Positions 1-8,428 of a DNA stretch of 36,600 nt are shown piece after piece. This stretch comes from CAYOHP01 sp964403795 [NCBI: uncultured bacterium] (GTDB lineage Bacteria > Muiribacteriota > UBA6191 > CAZXTJ01), in the NCBI GenBank assembly GCA_964403795.1, contig CAYOHP010000038.1:11781-48380 (forward strand), in the 5' to 3' direction. Both the position numbers and the translations under genes were made by a program. The notes under the pieces were generated by a model that had not been told where the DNA came from, made no database searches, and saw only the letters and a list, made by a program, of their open reading frames with translations. How positions within the stretch are numbered: position 1 is the stretch's first letter; each line of letters begins with the position of its first letter.

Positions 1-129
1 CTCTCCTCGCTACGCCCCGACCTGGACCCGGAACTCGCCGAACTCTTCGATCGGCTTCTGGCAGCCGGGCCGGGCGACCGGCCCGAGGACCTGTCCGGGA
101 TCCGGGACCGCCTGGTGCGGAGGGAGTAG
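1..129 (+). CDS. C-terminal end of a probable Ser/Thr protein kinase (5' truncated)
   Basis: Only the last 42 codons lie in the window; the frame is open from base 1 to a TAG at 127-129. The peptide contains RPDLDPELAELFDRLL followed by GDRPED and a final helix. This is the usual pattern of the last two helices of a bacterial Hanks-type kinase C-lobe, where the arginine of the DRP motif is conserved. No catalytic residues are visible, so the call rests on this short C-lobe pattern and on the kinase-rich neighbourhood (4129-6339 and 6422-7789). The gene is followed by a hairpin at 155-185. An unrelated helical C-terminus remains possible. Confidence 0.55.
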   Translation, partial: LSSLRPDLDPELAELFDRLLAAGPGDRPEDLSGIRDRLVRRE

Positions 130-154
130 GACGACCGTCCCGCCCTGGGGGACA

Positions 155-185
155 GGCCGGGGGGAAATTCTTTCTATCCCCGGCC
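155..185 (+). terminator. Possible terminator hairpin after the kinase gene
   Basis: GGCCGGGG (155-162) and CCCCGGCC (178-185) form a perfect 8-bp stem around a 15-nt A/T-richer loop. It lies 26 bp after the stop of the upstream gene and about 70 bp before the next start. There is no clear T-run, so intrinsic termination is only a suggestion. Confidence 0.35.
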
Positions 186-255
186 CCCCCTCCCGGTTCC
201 CCCCAGGTGGCGGAACCGGAACCGGCGAAGGACCGGCCGGCGAACGGAGGATCCC

Positions 256-1119
256 GTGGACGCGGGCGACGACAAGGATCTCCTCCTCGGGTTCGTGGAC
301 GGAACGTCCACCCGGGAAGAGTCGGAGCGGCTCCTCGACCGGATGCAGGAGGATCCCTCCCTGCGCAAGGAACTCGAGACCCTGCAGGCGGTGGCCCGGG
401 GCCTCGCCAAGCTCCCGGCCGAGGCCCCCCGCCCGGACTTCGCCCGGCAGTTCATGGCCCGCCATGCCACCCCCGGCCTGCTCTCCCGCTTGAAGGCCTG
501 GTTCGACGCCCTGCCGGCCCCGGTCGCCCCGGGCCTGGCCCTGGCCGGAGCCCTGGGAGTCGCCCTGCTGGTCTTCTCGCCGGGCGGCTCGGGCCCCGCG
601 GCCCTGCGGCCCGAGGCCGGATGCACGCTGGTGGTCGCCTCCGGTTCGGCACTCGTCAACGGCAAGACCGCGGGAGCCGAGAGCCCGCTTCGCCTCCAGG
701 ACCGGATCGAGGTCGACGACGGATTCGACGGATCCCTGGTCTACCCCGACGGGACCCGGGTCAAGATCCGGCCCGGGAGCACCGTCGAGGTGCGCTCCCG
801 AGGGCTCTATCTCCAGGCCGGCGGCGTCTGGCTGAACGTGACCAAGGACATGCGTGGCTTCAAGGTCGAGACCCCGATCGCCCTGGCGGCGGTCAAGGGA
901 ACCCGGTTCCTGGTGGAGCTCAAGGACCGGCTGATGAAGGTCTCGGTGATCCAGGGCCTGGTCGAGGTGGTCTCCACCCTGGAGTCGAAGCTGCTCGGCG
1001 CCGGCAAGGGCGCCACCGTCGACGAGAGCCAGCAGATCGCCGGGTTCGCGGTTCCCTCGGATGCCCACCAGATGTTCCGGGACGCCGCCGAGGGCGGCTT
1101 CGAGACCGAGACGCCGTAG
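256..1119 (+). CDS. FecR-domain membrane protein
   Basis: A 287-residue protein starting at GTG 256, with a GGAGG ribosome binding site at 246-250. Residues 1-60 are an acidic, helical anti-sigma-like N-terminus (LLGFVDGTSTREESERLL) without the zinc-binding His/Cys motif. One membrane helix lies at about 90-108. Residues 125-240 form an extracytoplasmic FecR-type beta domain, with GSLVYPDGTRVKIRPGSTVE and the characteristic FKVETPIALAAVKGTRF. In the family, FecR domains sense or transmit envelope signals, often next to sigma factors, but no sigma factor is present here. Neighbouring kinase and pilin genes suggest an envelope or filament role, which is inference. A strong hairpin (1122-1141) follows the stop, so it may be transcribed separately from the pilin genes. 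Confidence 0.85.
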   Translation: MDAGDDKDLLLGFVDGTSTREESERLLDRMQEDPSLRKELETLQAVARGLAKLPAEAPRPDFARQFMARHATPGLLSRLKAWFDALPAPVAPGLALAGALGVALLVFSPGGSGPAALRPEAGCTLVVASGSALVNGKTAGAESPLRLQDRIEVDDGFDGSLVYPDGTRVKIRPGSTVEVRSRGLYLQAGGVWLNVTKDMRGFKVETPIALAAVKGTRFLVELKDRLMKVSVIQGLVEVVSTLESKLLGAGKGATVDESQQIAGFAVPSDAHQMFRDAAEGGFETETP

Positions 1120-1121
1120 CC

Positions 1122-1141
1122 GGGCCGGGGATCCCCGGCCC
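1122..1141 (+). terminator. Perfect GC hairpin after the FecR gene
   Basis: GGGCCGGGG (1122-1130) pairs perfectly with CCCCGGCCC (1133-1141) around a 2-nt loop, starting 3 bp after the FecR stop codon. No T-run follows. It may be a partial terminator or an mRNA-stabilising hairpin between the FecR gene and the minor-pilin genes. Confidence 0.45.
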
Positions 1142-1210
1142 CCCGGCAGCGCCCCGGGCACCGACCGGAACACTTGGCTCCAGGCGCTTCCTGGTGCACC
1201 CTGGGAAGGC

Positions 1211-1627
1211 ATGCGACGAGGCTTCAACCTCATCGAGGTACTGGTCGCGATCGCGATCCTGGCGGCGGTCTTCGTGCCGGTCTTCAGCCTGTTCCAATCG
1301 GGCGTCCGGACCACCAAGTACACCGAGGACCGGTTGCGGGCGCTGCACATCGCCCTGCAACAGATCGAGACCCTGCGGCACGCCGCCACCATCAACAGGA
1401 AGAGCCTGGACATGGTCGTCCGGGAGCACCTGGTGGCCGGGGGGTTCCGCACCTTCGCGGTCGACGAGCGCTACCAGGTCACGACCTCGGTGGATCCCGA
1501 CTTCGAGGTCCGGGAAGGCTCGCTCAGGGCCTCGGTCTGCAAGGTCAAGGTCACGGTCGACTGGAAGCTGGCCGACGACCCGCGCCAGCTGGTCCTCGAG
1601 ACCTGGGTCGACAGGGCCTACGAATGA
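1211..1627 (+). CDS. Type IV prepilin-like protein (PilV/GspI type)
   Basis: A 138-residue protein with a very short leader (MRRG) followed by FNLIEVLVAIAILAAVF. This is a textbook class III signal: Gly at -1, Phe at +1 and Glu at +5, running into a hydrophobic helix of about 20 residues. Such proteins are cleaved and N-methylated by the prepilin peptidase PilD/GspO and packed into type IV pilus or type II secretion pseudopilus filaments. Small size and position as the first of three filament genes fit a PilV/GspI-type minor subunit. ATG 1211 gives the usual short leader; an upstream start would add about 50 unlikely residues. Its stop overlaps the next start by 4 bases (ATGA at 1624), so the genes are translationally coupled. 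Confidence 0.85.
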   Translation: MRRGFNLIEVLVAIAILAAVFVPVFSLFQSGVRTTKYTEDRLRALHIALQQIETLRHAATINRKSLDMVVREHLVAGGFRTFAVDERYQVTTSVDPDFEVREGSLRASVCKVKVTVDWKLADDPRQLVLETWVDRAYE

Positions 1628-2223
1628 GGTCGGGGAAGGCCGGAAGTCCGTGCCCGGGCCGGGTCCGACGCCGGCACGGCTTCACGGTGATCGAGCTCAT
1701 GGTGGTCGCCGGCCTGTTCTCGCTGGTCCTGGTGTACGCCCTCGACACCGTCCACCACCAGAAACGGGCGGTGGAGTCGACCACCCGGGTCGCCCACCTC
1801 CAGGAGGTCCGCCGCCTGATCACCCTGGTCACCCGTGACCTGCAGCAGGCGGTGGCCATCGAGAAGCCGGGCTGGGCCTCGGTGACCTCGGACGTGGAGT
1901 TCCTGGACGCCACCCATACCCGGGTGAAGATCATGGCCACCGACGCGACGGGGAACCGACTGGAGACCCTCGAAGCCATGACCGGGCTGGCGCGCACGGC
2001 GCCGGTCCACCTGGTCCGGGAGGCGGTGAAGCCCGACGGCACCACCCAGAAGACCCAGCTCGACCGGGACTTGGCCCTCGGGTGGGTCCGCTTCTATCGC
2101 CTGGGGAGATCGCTCCTGGGGATCCGGCTGGCCCTGAAGCCCGATCCGGACGCCCTGGTGCCGGCCCAGCGGGCCGGCGAGGAGTTCTCGTTCACGGTGG
2201 CGCTGAATCGGCAGGTGCACTGA
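1624..2223 (+). CDS. Type IV prepilin-like protein (PilW/GspJ type)
   Basis: A 199-residue protein with the leader MRSGKAGSPCPGRVRRRHG and then FTVIELMVVAGLFSLVLVYA: prepilin cleavage Gly at -1, Phe +1, Glu +5. The rest is a soluble domain of about 150 residues with no motif I can name. The helix followed by 'RAVESTTRVAHLQEVRRLITLVTRDL'-like polar residues matches the PilW/GspJ pattern, where a minor pilin caps or initiates the filament. The ATG lies inside the upstream stop (ATGA overlap), and the stop overlaps the next ATG (TGATG at 2221-2225). It clearly belongs to one translational unit with the genes on either side. PilW versus GspJ cannot be decided by eye. Confidence 0.82.
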   Translation: MRSGKAGSPCPGRVRRRHGFTVIELMVVAGLFSLVLVYALDTVHHQKRAVESTTRVAHLQEVRRLITLVTRDLQQAVAIEKPGWASVTSDVEFLDATHTRVKIMATDATGNRLETLEAMTGLARTAPVHLVREAVKPDGTTQKTQLDRDLALGWVRFYRLGRSLLGIRLALKPDPDALVPAQRAGEEFSFTVALNRQVH

Positions 2224-2768
2224 TGCGGGGCTCGCTCCGGCGCGGCATGGTGATCCCGATGGTGATCGCGGCCCTAGTGCTCTTCGGCCTCTACGCCACC
2301 ACCCTGCTCCAGTCCTCCAAGGGCGAATACCGGCTCACCAAGAAGGCCATCGACCGGGAGCGGGCCAAGCTCCTGGCCCAGGCGGGGATCGCCCATGCCT
2401 CGGCGCTCATCTACCAGAACTCCTTCGAGGAACGCTGGTACAAGCAGACCCAGGGTCCCCACGGATGGGTCGGAACCCTGGAGGCCACCCTGGGCGAGGG
2501 AGCCGACGAGGGCTACTACCGGGTGGTGGCCGAGGACGTCGCCAACGAGGTGCCCGAGGACAAGCGCGGCGGGGACGCCGCCAGCAAGGCCTGGCGGATC
2601 GAGAACCTCACCTACAGCCGCATCGACCTCTTCGCCGAGGGCGTGTTCGGGGAGAGCCGGGTGCTCCTCTACGAGGCGGTGGTCCTCCTGCCGGAGGAGA
2701 ACGTCTATGCCTTCGAGAAATCCGAGGGGGCCACCTCGGTCTCCTACTCGAACGTGAGGGTGCGGTGA
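2223..2768 (+). CDS. PilX-like minor pilus assembly protein
   Basis: A 181-residue protein with an N-terminal basic stretch (MRGSLRRG) and the helix MVIPMVIAALVLFGLYATTL, then KGEYRLTKKAIDRERAKLLA. This resembles PilX/GspK-type proteins, where a hydrophobic helix is followed by a polar helix carrying an alanine-rich AGIAHASALIYQ segment. Glu at +5 is missing, as often in GspK/PilX-type subunits. The soluble part has no motif I recognise. Position after the PilV- and PilW-like genes is the standard order for minor-pilin operons. The start overlaps the upstream stop by one base, and the stop overlaps the next start (GTGA at 2765). Confidence 0.7.
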   Translation: MRGSLRRGMVIPMVIAALVLFGLYATTLLQSSKGEYRLTKKAIDRERAKLLAQAGIAHASALIYQNSFEERWYKQTQGPHGWVGTLEATLGEGADEGYYRVVAEDVANEVPEDKRGGDAASKAWRIENLTYSRIDLFAEGVFGESRVLLYEAVVLLPEENVYAFEKSEGATSVSYSNVRVR

Positions 2769-4132
2769 TCCCGATGCATCACGTCCGTTGCCGTGCCTTC
2801 CTCGCCGGCCTCCTGGGAGTCCTCCTCCTGGTCCCGGCCCCCGGAGCCCGTCCGGCCGAGGGCGTCAAGGGAGGCCTCTCGACCAAGAGCTTCTTCCTCT
2901 TCCCGGAGGACGGCTCGATCGACCTCGAGCGGCCCGAGGACCGCGACAAGCTGCGCGCCATGGTGAACGTGAAGACCATCGAGTTCGCCAACGCCTTCGT
3001 GCGGGACCTCAAGGGGGGCCGGTTCGCCACCGAGATCGACCGGGTCATCGATGCCGCGGGCGGTGGCGGGGCGCGCCAGAAGCTGCTCGATTTCCTCGAA
3101 GGGCTGGCGCCCATCGAAGGGGTGGCCGCCACCGCCACCACCATCCCCGACGACAAGAAGGCGGCGCTCAAGAAGATCCAGCTGGCATGGACGCTGGTGC
3201 AACTGGTCCGCTACGGGGCGCCCGGCCACCGGGCCACCTACGACCAGGGCGGGGAGGCCGGCGCGGTCGACGAATTCGGGGAGAAGGTCGACGGGGACCG
3301 GGTCTTCCTGGAGCGGATCCGGGCCTTCGAGAACGACTACGAGCGCTTCGTGGAGATCGCCCGCCTGGGCGAGTCCTCGGCACGACCCACCGAGGATCCT
3401 GCCGAGAAGCTCTACCAGGGGCTCTCGGCCATGATCGGCGGAGCCGGCCTGGCCAATCCGCCGCCCGAGGCCACCCTCCGAGCCCTGGCCTCGGCGATCG
3501 TGACCCGCTACCTCACCCCCGCCGACCAGGTCTGGAGGATCAACCTCTCCTGGCACGGGTTCTCCGAGTCGAGCCCCGAGGTGGCGAGCCGCTCCAATGC
3601 CGCCTTCATGGCCTCGGGCGGGCAGGTCCTCTCGTGGAGCCTGCCCCGCATGGACCTCGACGACCCCGAGGCCGCCCGGGACGAGATCGGCCTGGCCTAC
3701 GAGTTCAGCTTCGGCGGCAAGGGCTGGACCTGGCCCGGGAACGGACCGGGAGACTTCCCCGGGAGCTGGGGAGGGGCCACCGCCTCCGGGATCCAGTTCG
3801 CGACCGATCCGGCCAGCTTCGCATGGCAGCCCGGGATGCTGCCGGTCCCGAGCCAGGAGTTCAAGGTGCTCGAGAGCCTGGAGGTGACCGCCAAGGCCAC
3901 CGACATGGAGGTGCGGGACCAGTCGCTGGTGGTCTCGGGCCAGGACACCGAGGCCGACACCCTGCAGGTCCAGGACGTGGTGAAGTCGTACTGGAAGCAG
4001 CTCGACGCCTTCTCCGATATCCCCGGAAACCCGGGTGACGTGGGCACCAGCGTGACCGCGCCCGGCGGTGGCGGTGGACCCGACCCTACGGGCCGGTTCT
4101 CGATCGGCGGCGGAGGAGGGGGCTTCCCCTGA
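2765..4132 (+). CDS. Exported protein of unknown function in the minor-pilin operon
   Basis: A 455-residue protein. I start at GTG 2765 because it forms the GTGA overlap typical of this window; ATG 2774, three codons later, is an alternative. Residues 4-31 look like a Sec signal peptide (AFLAGLLGVLLLVPAPGARP). The mature part is mixed alpha/beta, acidic, and ends in a glycine-rich tail (SIGGGGGGFP). I recognise no domain. Its place at the end of a prepilin set suggests an accessory protein, for example a periplasmic assembly factor or secreted cargo. The second minor-pilin set (10392-15741) also carries an exported non-pilin protein. The stop overlaps the probable CTG start of the next gene. 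Confidence 0.75.
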   Translation: MIPMHHVRCRAFLAGLLGVLLLVPAPGARPAEGVKGGLSTKSFFLFPEDGSIDLERPEDRDKLRAMVNVKTIEFANAFVRDLKGGRFATEIDRVIDAAGGGGARQKLLDFLEGLAPIEGVAATATTIPDDKKAALKKIQLAWTLVQLVRYGAPGHRATYDQGGEAGAVDEFGEKVDGDRVFLERIRAFENDYERFVEIARLGESSARPTEDPAEKLYQGLSAMIGGAGLANPPPEATLRALASAIVTRYLTPADQVWRINLSWHGFSESSPEVASRSNAAFMASGGQVLSWSLPRMDLDDPEAARDEIGLAYEFSFGGKGWTWPGNGPGDFPGSWGGATASGIQFATDPASFAWQPGMLPVPSQEFKVLESLEVTAKATDMEVRDQSLVVSGQDTEADTLQVQDVVKSYWKQLDAFSDIPGNPGDVGTSVTAPGGGGGPDPTGRFSIGGGGGGFP

Positions 4133-6339
4133 AGGGCGGGAGGGCAGGCGAGGCCGGGAGCACCGGCGAGACGCCCGCCTCCGGCGCCCGGCTCGCCCTC
4201 CTCGGGTTGGCGATCCTCTCCGGGGTGCTCTCGGCCAAGGGGCGCTTCGCGGGACTCGACGACCGGATCTGGGACCGCCTCCAGGCGAAGCTGCCCGCCC
4301 CGGAACCCAGGGTGGGCGTGACCCTGGTCGGGATCGGGGACGAGACCCTGGCGGCCCTGGGGGGCTACCCGCTGGCGCGGGCCAGGCACGCCGAGGTGCT
4401 GCGCCGCCTCTACGGGGCCGGTGCCCGGGCGATCGCGATCGACGTGTTCTTCTCGGGCGAGACCCGGCCGGGCGACGATGCGGCGCTGGCCAAGGCCATC
4501 GCCGAGACCCGGGCCATGGTCCCGCTGGTGGCCGAGAGGGAGCACCGCCTGGGCGCCGACGGGACCCTCGAGACCGTGGTGGCCATCGACCGTCCCCCCG
4601 AGATCCTGACCCGCCAGGCCGCCCCGGCGGGTTTCGTGAACCTCCCGATCGAGGAGAACCCGGACTCGGTCTATCGCAAGGTGCGCCTCAAGCTGGCGAA
4701 TCCCGGCTCCGGCGACCTCCTGCTCTTCGGGGCGGCCCTCGCCGGCCGCCTCGGGGCGCGCCTGGGAAGCCTACCGGCGGAACCGGTCCGCTTGGACGTA
4801 AGGGTGCTCCGGTCACCCGGCTTCCTCGACACGGTCGAGTTCTCCAAGATCCTGGCCGGCGACCCGGGGAGCCTGGCCCGGGTGGCAGGGAGGGTGGCCC
4901 TCGTGGCAGCCACGGCTCCGAGCCTACGGGACATCAAGGAGACCTCGCTGGGGCCGCTCCCGGGTGCCGCCATCCACGCCGCGGTGGCCGACGATCTGCT
5001 CGCCGGACGGCTGGTCGCCGAGGCCGGCCGGGGGGTGGCGGGTCTCTTGGGGGCCGCTGCGCCCCTGCTCGGACTGCGCCTGGCACCCTCGCTCTGGGGA
5101 CCCGCCAGCATCCTGTCGGCCGGGGCCCTGGTGGTGGCGGCGGCCGCGAGTGCCGCGACCGGCCTCTTCCTGCCGGTGGCGGGGGGCCTGGTCGGCTGTC
5201 TCGGACTGGGCCTGGTCGCCTTGCTCCAGGCCGTCTGGCCACGCCGGGAGGCGGAGGTCGTCTGGCCCTCGGAGGAGGAACTGGTCGCCGGGATGGAGAT
5301 CCGACTGGCCCAGGGGGAGCACCGGGAGGCCCGCCTCGACTTCGGGAGGCTGCCCCCCGAACTCCAGGCCAGCGCCCGGGTCCGGGTGCAGAAGGCCCGC
5401 GCCCTCTTGCCCGAGGGACTGGAGGGACCGGTGGCAAAGGTCCTCTCCGGCAGCGAGACCTGGGACCTCGCCCCTGAGCTCCGGTGGATCCTGGCCCGGG
5501 AACTCGAGGAGGCCGGCTTCCTGGAGCTGGCGCTCCACCAGCTCACCGCCCTCTATGCCCGGGATGCCGGCTTCCCGGGAGTCTCGGACGCCCTGTTCCG
5601 GCTTCGGGCGGAACGGGACCGGCGGATGGGAGTGCTCTCGGGAAGGGCACTCCGGGACCTCCTGGGCAGGGAGTTCCGGAACCTCTCGACCCTGGGAGAG
5701 GGTGCCGAGGGCCTGGTGCTGGGAGCCGTCGAGCGCGCCACCGGGCGCCCGGTGGCGGTGAAGCTGGTGGCCCCCAGGGCCCTCGAGGACCGCCAGGCCC
5801 TGGCCCGCTTCCGGACCGAGGCCGAGGTGCTCGCCAGGGTACGGGCCCCGGAGCTCCCCGAGTTCGTCCGGGTCTCCCGGGGCCGAGTCCCCTACCTGGT
5901 GATGGCCCGGGTCGAAGGGAGCCCGATGGATCTCCGCTACGCGGCACGACCGGAGGAGCTCGCTAGCGACTCGGACCGGATCCTCGACTCGGTGGTGAGG
6001 GCCTTGGCGGCGCTCCACGCCGCCGGCTGGGTTCACCGGGACGTGAAGCCCGGCAACGTGCTGGTCCCGGAGACCGGTCCCGCGGTGCTGATCGACCTCG
6101 GGACCGCGGCCCGCTCCGGATCCCCGGCCGAGGCAGCCGGCACCCCCGGGCACGCCAGTCCCGAGCAGCTCTCGGGCGCCCTTCCCGACCCGGCCCAGGA
6201 CATCTACGCCCTCTCCCGCCTGGGCCTCGCGCCCGAGCCCCGGCGGGCCGCCCTGCTCCAGGCTGCCGGCGCCGAGGATCCGGCGGCCCGCCCCGATCTG
6301 GCGGAATTCCTGGCGGTCTCCGGGACGCCCCCGGGCTAA
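4129..6339 (+). CDS. CHASE2-domain membrane Ser/Thr protein kinase
   Basis: Counted from CTG 4129 the protein has 736 residues. An N-terminal membrane helix (RLALLGLAILSGVLSA) leads into an extracytoplasmic CHASE2 sensor (about 30-300) with GIGDETLAALGGYPLARARH and GARAIAIDVFFS. Membrane helices follow at about 300-370, then a helical linker, then a Hanks-type kinase domain from about 515. It has G-loop GEGAEG, VAVKLV lysine, HRDVKPGN catalytic loop, DLG in place of DFG, and SPEQ in place of APE. The C-lobe after DIYAL is clearly shorter than usual. The first ATG/GTG/TTG in frame is TTG 4207, but that cuts the first membrane helix and lacks a ribosome binding site. CTG 4129 has GGAGG about 10 bases upstream and overlaps the previous stop as CTGA. 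The kinase call is firm; the start is inferred. Confidence 0.85.
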   Translation: MKGGRAGEAGSTGETPASGARLALLGLAILSGVLSAKGRFAGLDDRIWDRLQAKLPAPEPRVGVTLVGIGDETLAALGGYPLARARHAEVLRRLYGAGARAIAIDVFFSGETRPGDDAALAKAIAETRAMVPLVAEREHRLGADGTLETVVAIDRPPEILTRQAAPAGFVNLPIEENPDSVYRKVRLKLANPGSGDLLLFGAALAGRLGARLGSLPAEPVRLDVRVLRSPGFLDTVEFSKILAGDPGSLARVAGRVALVAATAPSLRDIKETSLGPLPGAAIHAAVADDLLAGRLVAEAGRGVAGLLGAAAPLLGLRLAPSLWGPASILSAGALVVAAAASAATGLFLPVAGGLVGCLGLGLVALLQAVWPRREAEVVWPSEEELVAGMEIRLAQGEHREARLDFGRLPPELQASARVRVQKARALLPEGLEGPVAKVLSGSETWDLAPELRWILARELEEAGFLELALHQLTALYARDAGFPGVSDALFRLRAERDRRMGVLSGRALRDLLGREFRNLSTLGEGAEGLVLGAVERATGRPVAVKLVAPRALEDRQALARFRTEAEVLARVRAPELPEFVRVSRGRVPYLVMARVEGSPMDLRYAARPEELASDSDRILDSVVRALAALHAAGWVHRDVKPGNVLVPETGPAVLIDLGTAARSGSPAEAAGTPGHASPEQLSGALPDPAQDIYALSRLGLAPEPRRAALLQAAGAEDPAARPDLAEFLAVSGTPPG

Positions 6340-6421
6340 GGCGGCAGGGTTCCGGGGACCGGGCAGGGACAAGAACCGTGTAGGCCTGCCACTCGCCCAC
6401 AAGGAGCTCGCTGGCGACGGG

Positions 6422-7789
6422 CTACGGCAGGGCGATCGAGATCTCGCCGGCCCTGCGCAGCAGCTCGTCGAGCTTGCGGCAGGCCTCCTTGCGATCCCGG
6501 AAGAAGGCGATCCGCAGGTTGGCCATCACCGAGGAGGGGAAGTCCTTGGCCTTAGCCTCCTCGGGCAGGATCTTCACGAAGGCCCGGAGGACGCCCCAGC
6601 GGGCCTCGAAGTCCTCGGGCTCGGTGGCCTTGACGGTGAGCTCCTTGGTCAGGGCCTCGAGCTGCTTCTTCACCGCTCCCTGGTCGAGCGCCTTCACCTG
6701 GACCTGGCGGAAGGCGGCCGGAGCGATCTCCGGTCCACCCTTCTCCTCGCCGCCCGTGAGTGCGAAGGGCACCGCCAAGACCAGCACCGCGAAGATCCCG
6801 ACCAGGCCTTGCAGACCGCCGCGGCTCTTGAGGTCGGCCCCCTGGCCCGTGGCCTGGGTTCGCAGGGTGCGTCCCCGGGAGCTGCCGCGGGAAGGAGCCG
6901 CGGTGGCCCGCATCGCCTGGGTAGGGAGCCCGGAGGCCCGGGCCACTTCCTTGGCAGAAAGGAACTGCAAGGCCCGCTTCAGCTCCACCACGAAGAGTTC
7001 CATGGTGGCGGGACGGCCCTCGGGCTTGAACGACAGTGCCGGGAGGAGAGCCGCATCCAGCTTGGGGGACAGGCCGGGGACGAGCTCCGAGGGTGGCGCG
7101 AACTCGAAGGGCGATCCGCCCTTGCCCTGGGCCACTTCGAGAGGCGTGGGCAGGGACCGGCCGGTGAGGGCCTGGTAGAGGACCGTGGCGAAGAGGAACA
7201 CGTCGGTGCGTTCGTCCTCGGGCCACCCCTCGGAGGCCTCGGGAGTCATGGCCGCCCCCGGCTGGGGCGCCCGGAATCCCTTCTCCGTGAGGCTCGGCAG
7301 CTTCAGGATCTTCAGGAGGGCGAAGGTCGCCAGGTAGGCCCGGCCGGTGACCTTGTCGACCCGGATCGAGGACATCGAGACGTCCCGGTGGACGATGCCC
7401 TTCGAATGCATGAGCGAGAGGGCCTCGCCGACCGGGAGCAGGAGTTCCAGGGCCGCGGCCGGCTCCAGGCGCCCGCCCAGCTCCCTCACCCGGTCCGCCA
7501 GGTCGACCGCATCCCTGAGGCCTGTGGTGTAGTAGACCCGGTTGTCGAAGGCGCCCAGGTCCAGGACCTTGATCAAGGCCGGGTGGTCCAGCTGGGCCAG
7601 GGCCTGGAACTCGCGCTGGAAGCGCACGAAGCCCGGCTCGTCGTCGGTGATGCGTCGGTTCAGCACCCGGAGTTCGACCTCCCGGTCGAGTCCCGACTGG
7701 ACCGCTCCGAAGACCTGGACGTGCGGGCCGGCGGCCCCCAGCTTGCGGGTGATGGCATAGCGGCTGAAGGTCTTGCTGCCCGAGCTCAT
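6422..7789 (-). CDS. Membrane-anchored Ser/Thr pseudokinase
   Basis: A 455-residue protein. Residues 10-275 follow the protein-kinase fold (YAITRKLGAAGPHVQVFGAV; FQREFQALAQLDHPALIKVL; LSLMHSKGIVHRDVS; DVFLFATVLYQALTGRSLP). Catalytic residues are lost: the glycine loop is degenerate, the VAIK lysine is Arg41, the HRDxK lysine is Ser138, the Asn is Ser141, and DFG reads TFA (155-157). Only HRD Asp136 remains. A linker, a membrane helix (about 325-346) and a C-terminal domain of about 105 residues outside the cytoplasm follow. Pseudokinases of this kind usually act as scaffolds or phosphopeptide-independent regulators. The ATG overlaps the stop of the upstream thioredoxin-fold gene (ATGA), so the two are coupled. 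It converges with the CHASE2 kinase gene, a possible partner (inference). Confidence 0.8.
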   Translation of the reverse strand: MSSGSKTFSRYAITRKLGAAGPHVQVFGAVQSGLDREVELRVLNRRITDDEPGFVRFQREFQALAQLDHPALIKVLDLGAFDNRVYYTTGLRDAVDLADRVRELGGRLEPAAALELLLPVGEALSLMHSKGIVHRDVSMSSIRVDKVTGRAYLATFALLKILKLPSLTEKGFRAPQPGAAMTPEASEGWPEDERTDVFLFATVLYQALTGRSLPTPLEVAQGKGGSPFEFAPPSELVPGLSPKLDAALLPALSFKPEGRPATMELFVVELKRALQFLSAKEVARASGLPTQAMRATAAPSRGSSRGRTLRTQATGQGADLKSRGGLQGLVGIFAVLVLAVPFALTGGEEKGGPEIAPAAFRQVQVKALDQGAVKKQLEALTKELTVKATEPEDFEARWGVLRAFVKILPEEAKAKDFPSSVMANLRIAFFRDRKEACRKLDELLRRAGEISIALP

Positions 7790-8409
7790 GGGACCTCGGC
7801 CAGGAGGCGGACCACGGCCTCCTGGAGTCGCTCCGGCGGCTCGTCGTCCTGGTAGCGCCAGACCTCCCGGATCCGCCGTTCGCGGTCCAGCAGGAAGAGG
7901 TTCACCCGACCCCTCTCGACCGGGTAGAGCGAGCTCCACTCGCGCTTCCAGTCGACCACCCAGCGGATGTCGGCGGTCTCGAGACGCTGCCGCGAGGCGG
8001 GGTCCAGGCCCTCCGCCATGCCGGCCCGGGTCTCGTCCACCTCGCGCCGGATCCGGGCCACCGCCTCGCCCCGGGGAACCAGGAAGAAGATCCCTCCCGG
8101 GAAGAAGACGTTCACGAAGGTGATCCCCTCCTGGTGGAGGAACCAGGTGGTCTGGCGATCCAGCCAGCGCACCGCCTCGGGCACCGAGTCGCGGTCGAGG
8201 AACGACAGCACCACGGTCCTGCCCGCCAGTCCCGAGAGCCGGAAGGGTTTCCCGAAGAGGTCGACCCTGCCGAAGTCGGGAGCTTCCGGGGGGCGAGCCG
8301 CCCGGTCGAGGCTCGCCACCTGGCGACCCAGCGCGGCGAGCCAGTCGCCGCCCTCGGCGAGGGCCGGGCTGCCGGCCAGCAGCAGGAGCACGAGGATCGG
8401 GAGCACCAT
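7786..8409 (-). CDS. Exported thioredoxin-fold protein lacking CXXC
   Basis: A 207-residue protein with signal peptide MVLPILVLLLLAGSPALA. The mature part resembles TlpA/AhpC-like thioredoxin folds: FGKPFRLSGLAGRTVVLSFL at the first strand, then ITFVNVFFPG and VNLFLLDRERRIREVWRYQD, the usual beta-hairpin before the last helix. Where the redox CXXC should follow the first strand it reads FLDRDSVPEAVRW, so it cannot be a classical disulfide oxidoreductase. It may be a non-redox partner or chaperone-like domain. It is coupled by a 4-base overlap to the downstream pseudokinase gene, whose C-terminal domain faces the same compartment. A -10-like TATACT at 8429-8434 lies 19 bases upstream. Confidence 0.7.
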   Translation of the reverse strand: MVLPILVLLLLAGSPALAEGGDWLAALGRQVASLDRAARPPEAPDFGRVDLFGKPFRLSGLAGRTVVLSFLDRDSVPEAVRWLDRQTTWFLHQEGITFVNVFFPGGIFFLVPRGEAVARIRREVDETRAGMAEGLDPASRQRLETADIRWVVDWKREWSSLYPVERGRVNLFLLDRERRIREVWRYQDDEPPERLQEAVVRLLAEVP

Positions 8410-8428
8410 GGGTCTTGGGAGCGTGGAG

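Noticed and set aside
1211-2768. Classifying set 1 firmly as type II secretion pseudopilins
   Set aside because: The sizes fit both PilV/W/X and GspI/J/K. Without the secretin or ATPase genes in the window the two cannot be separated.
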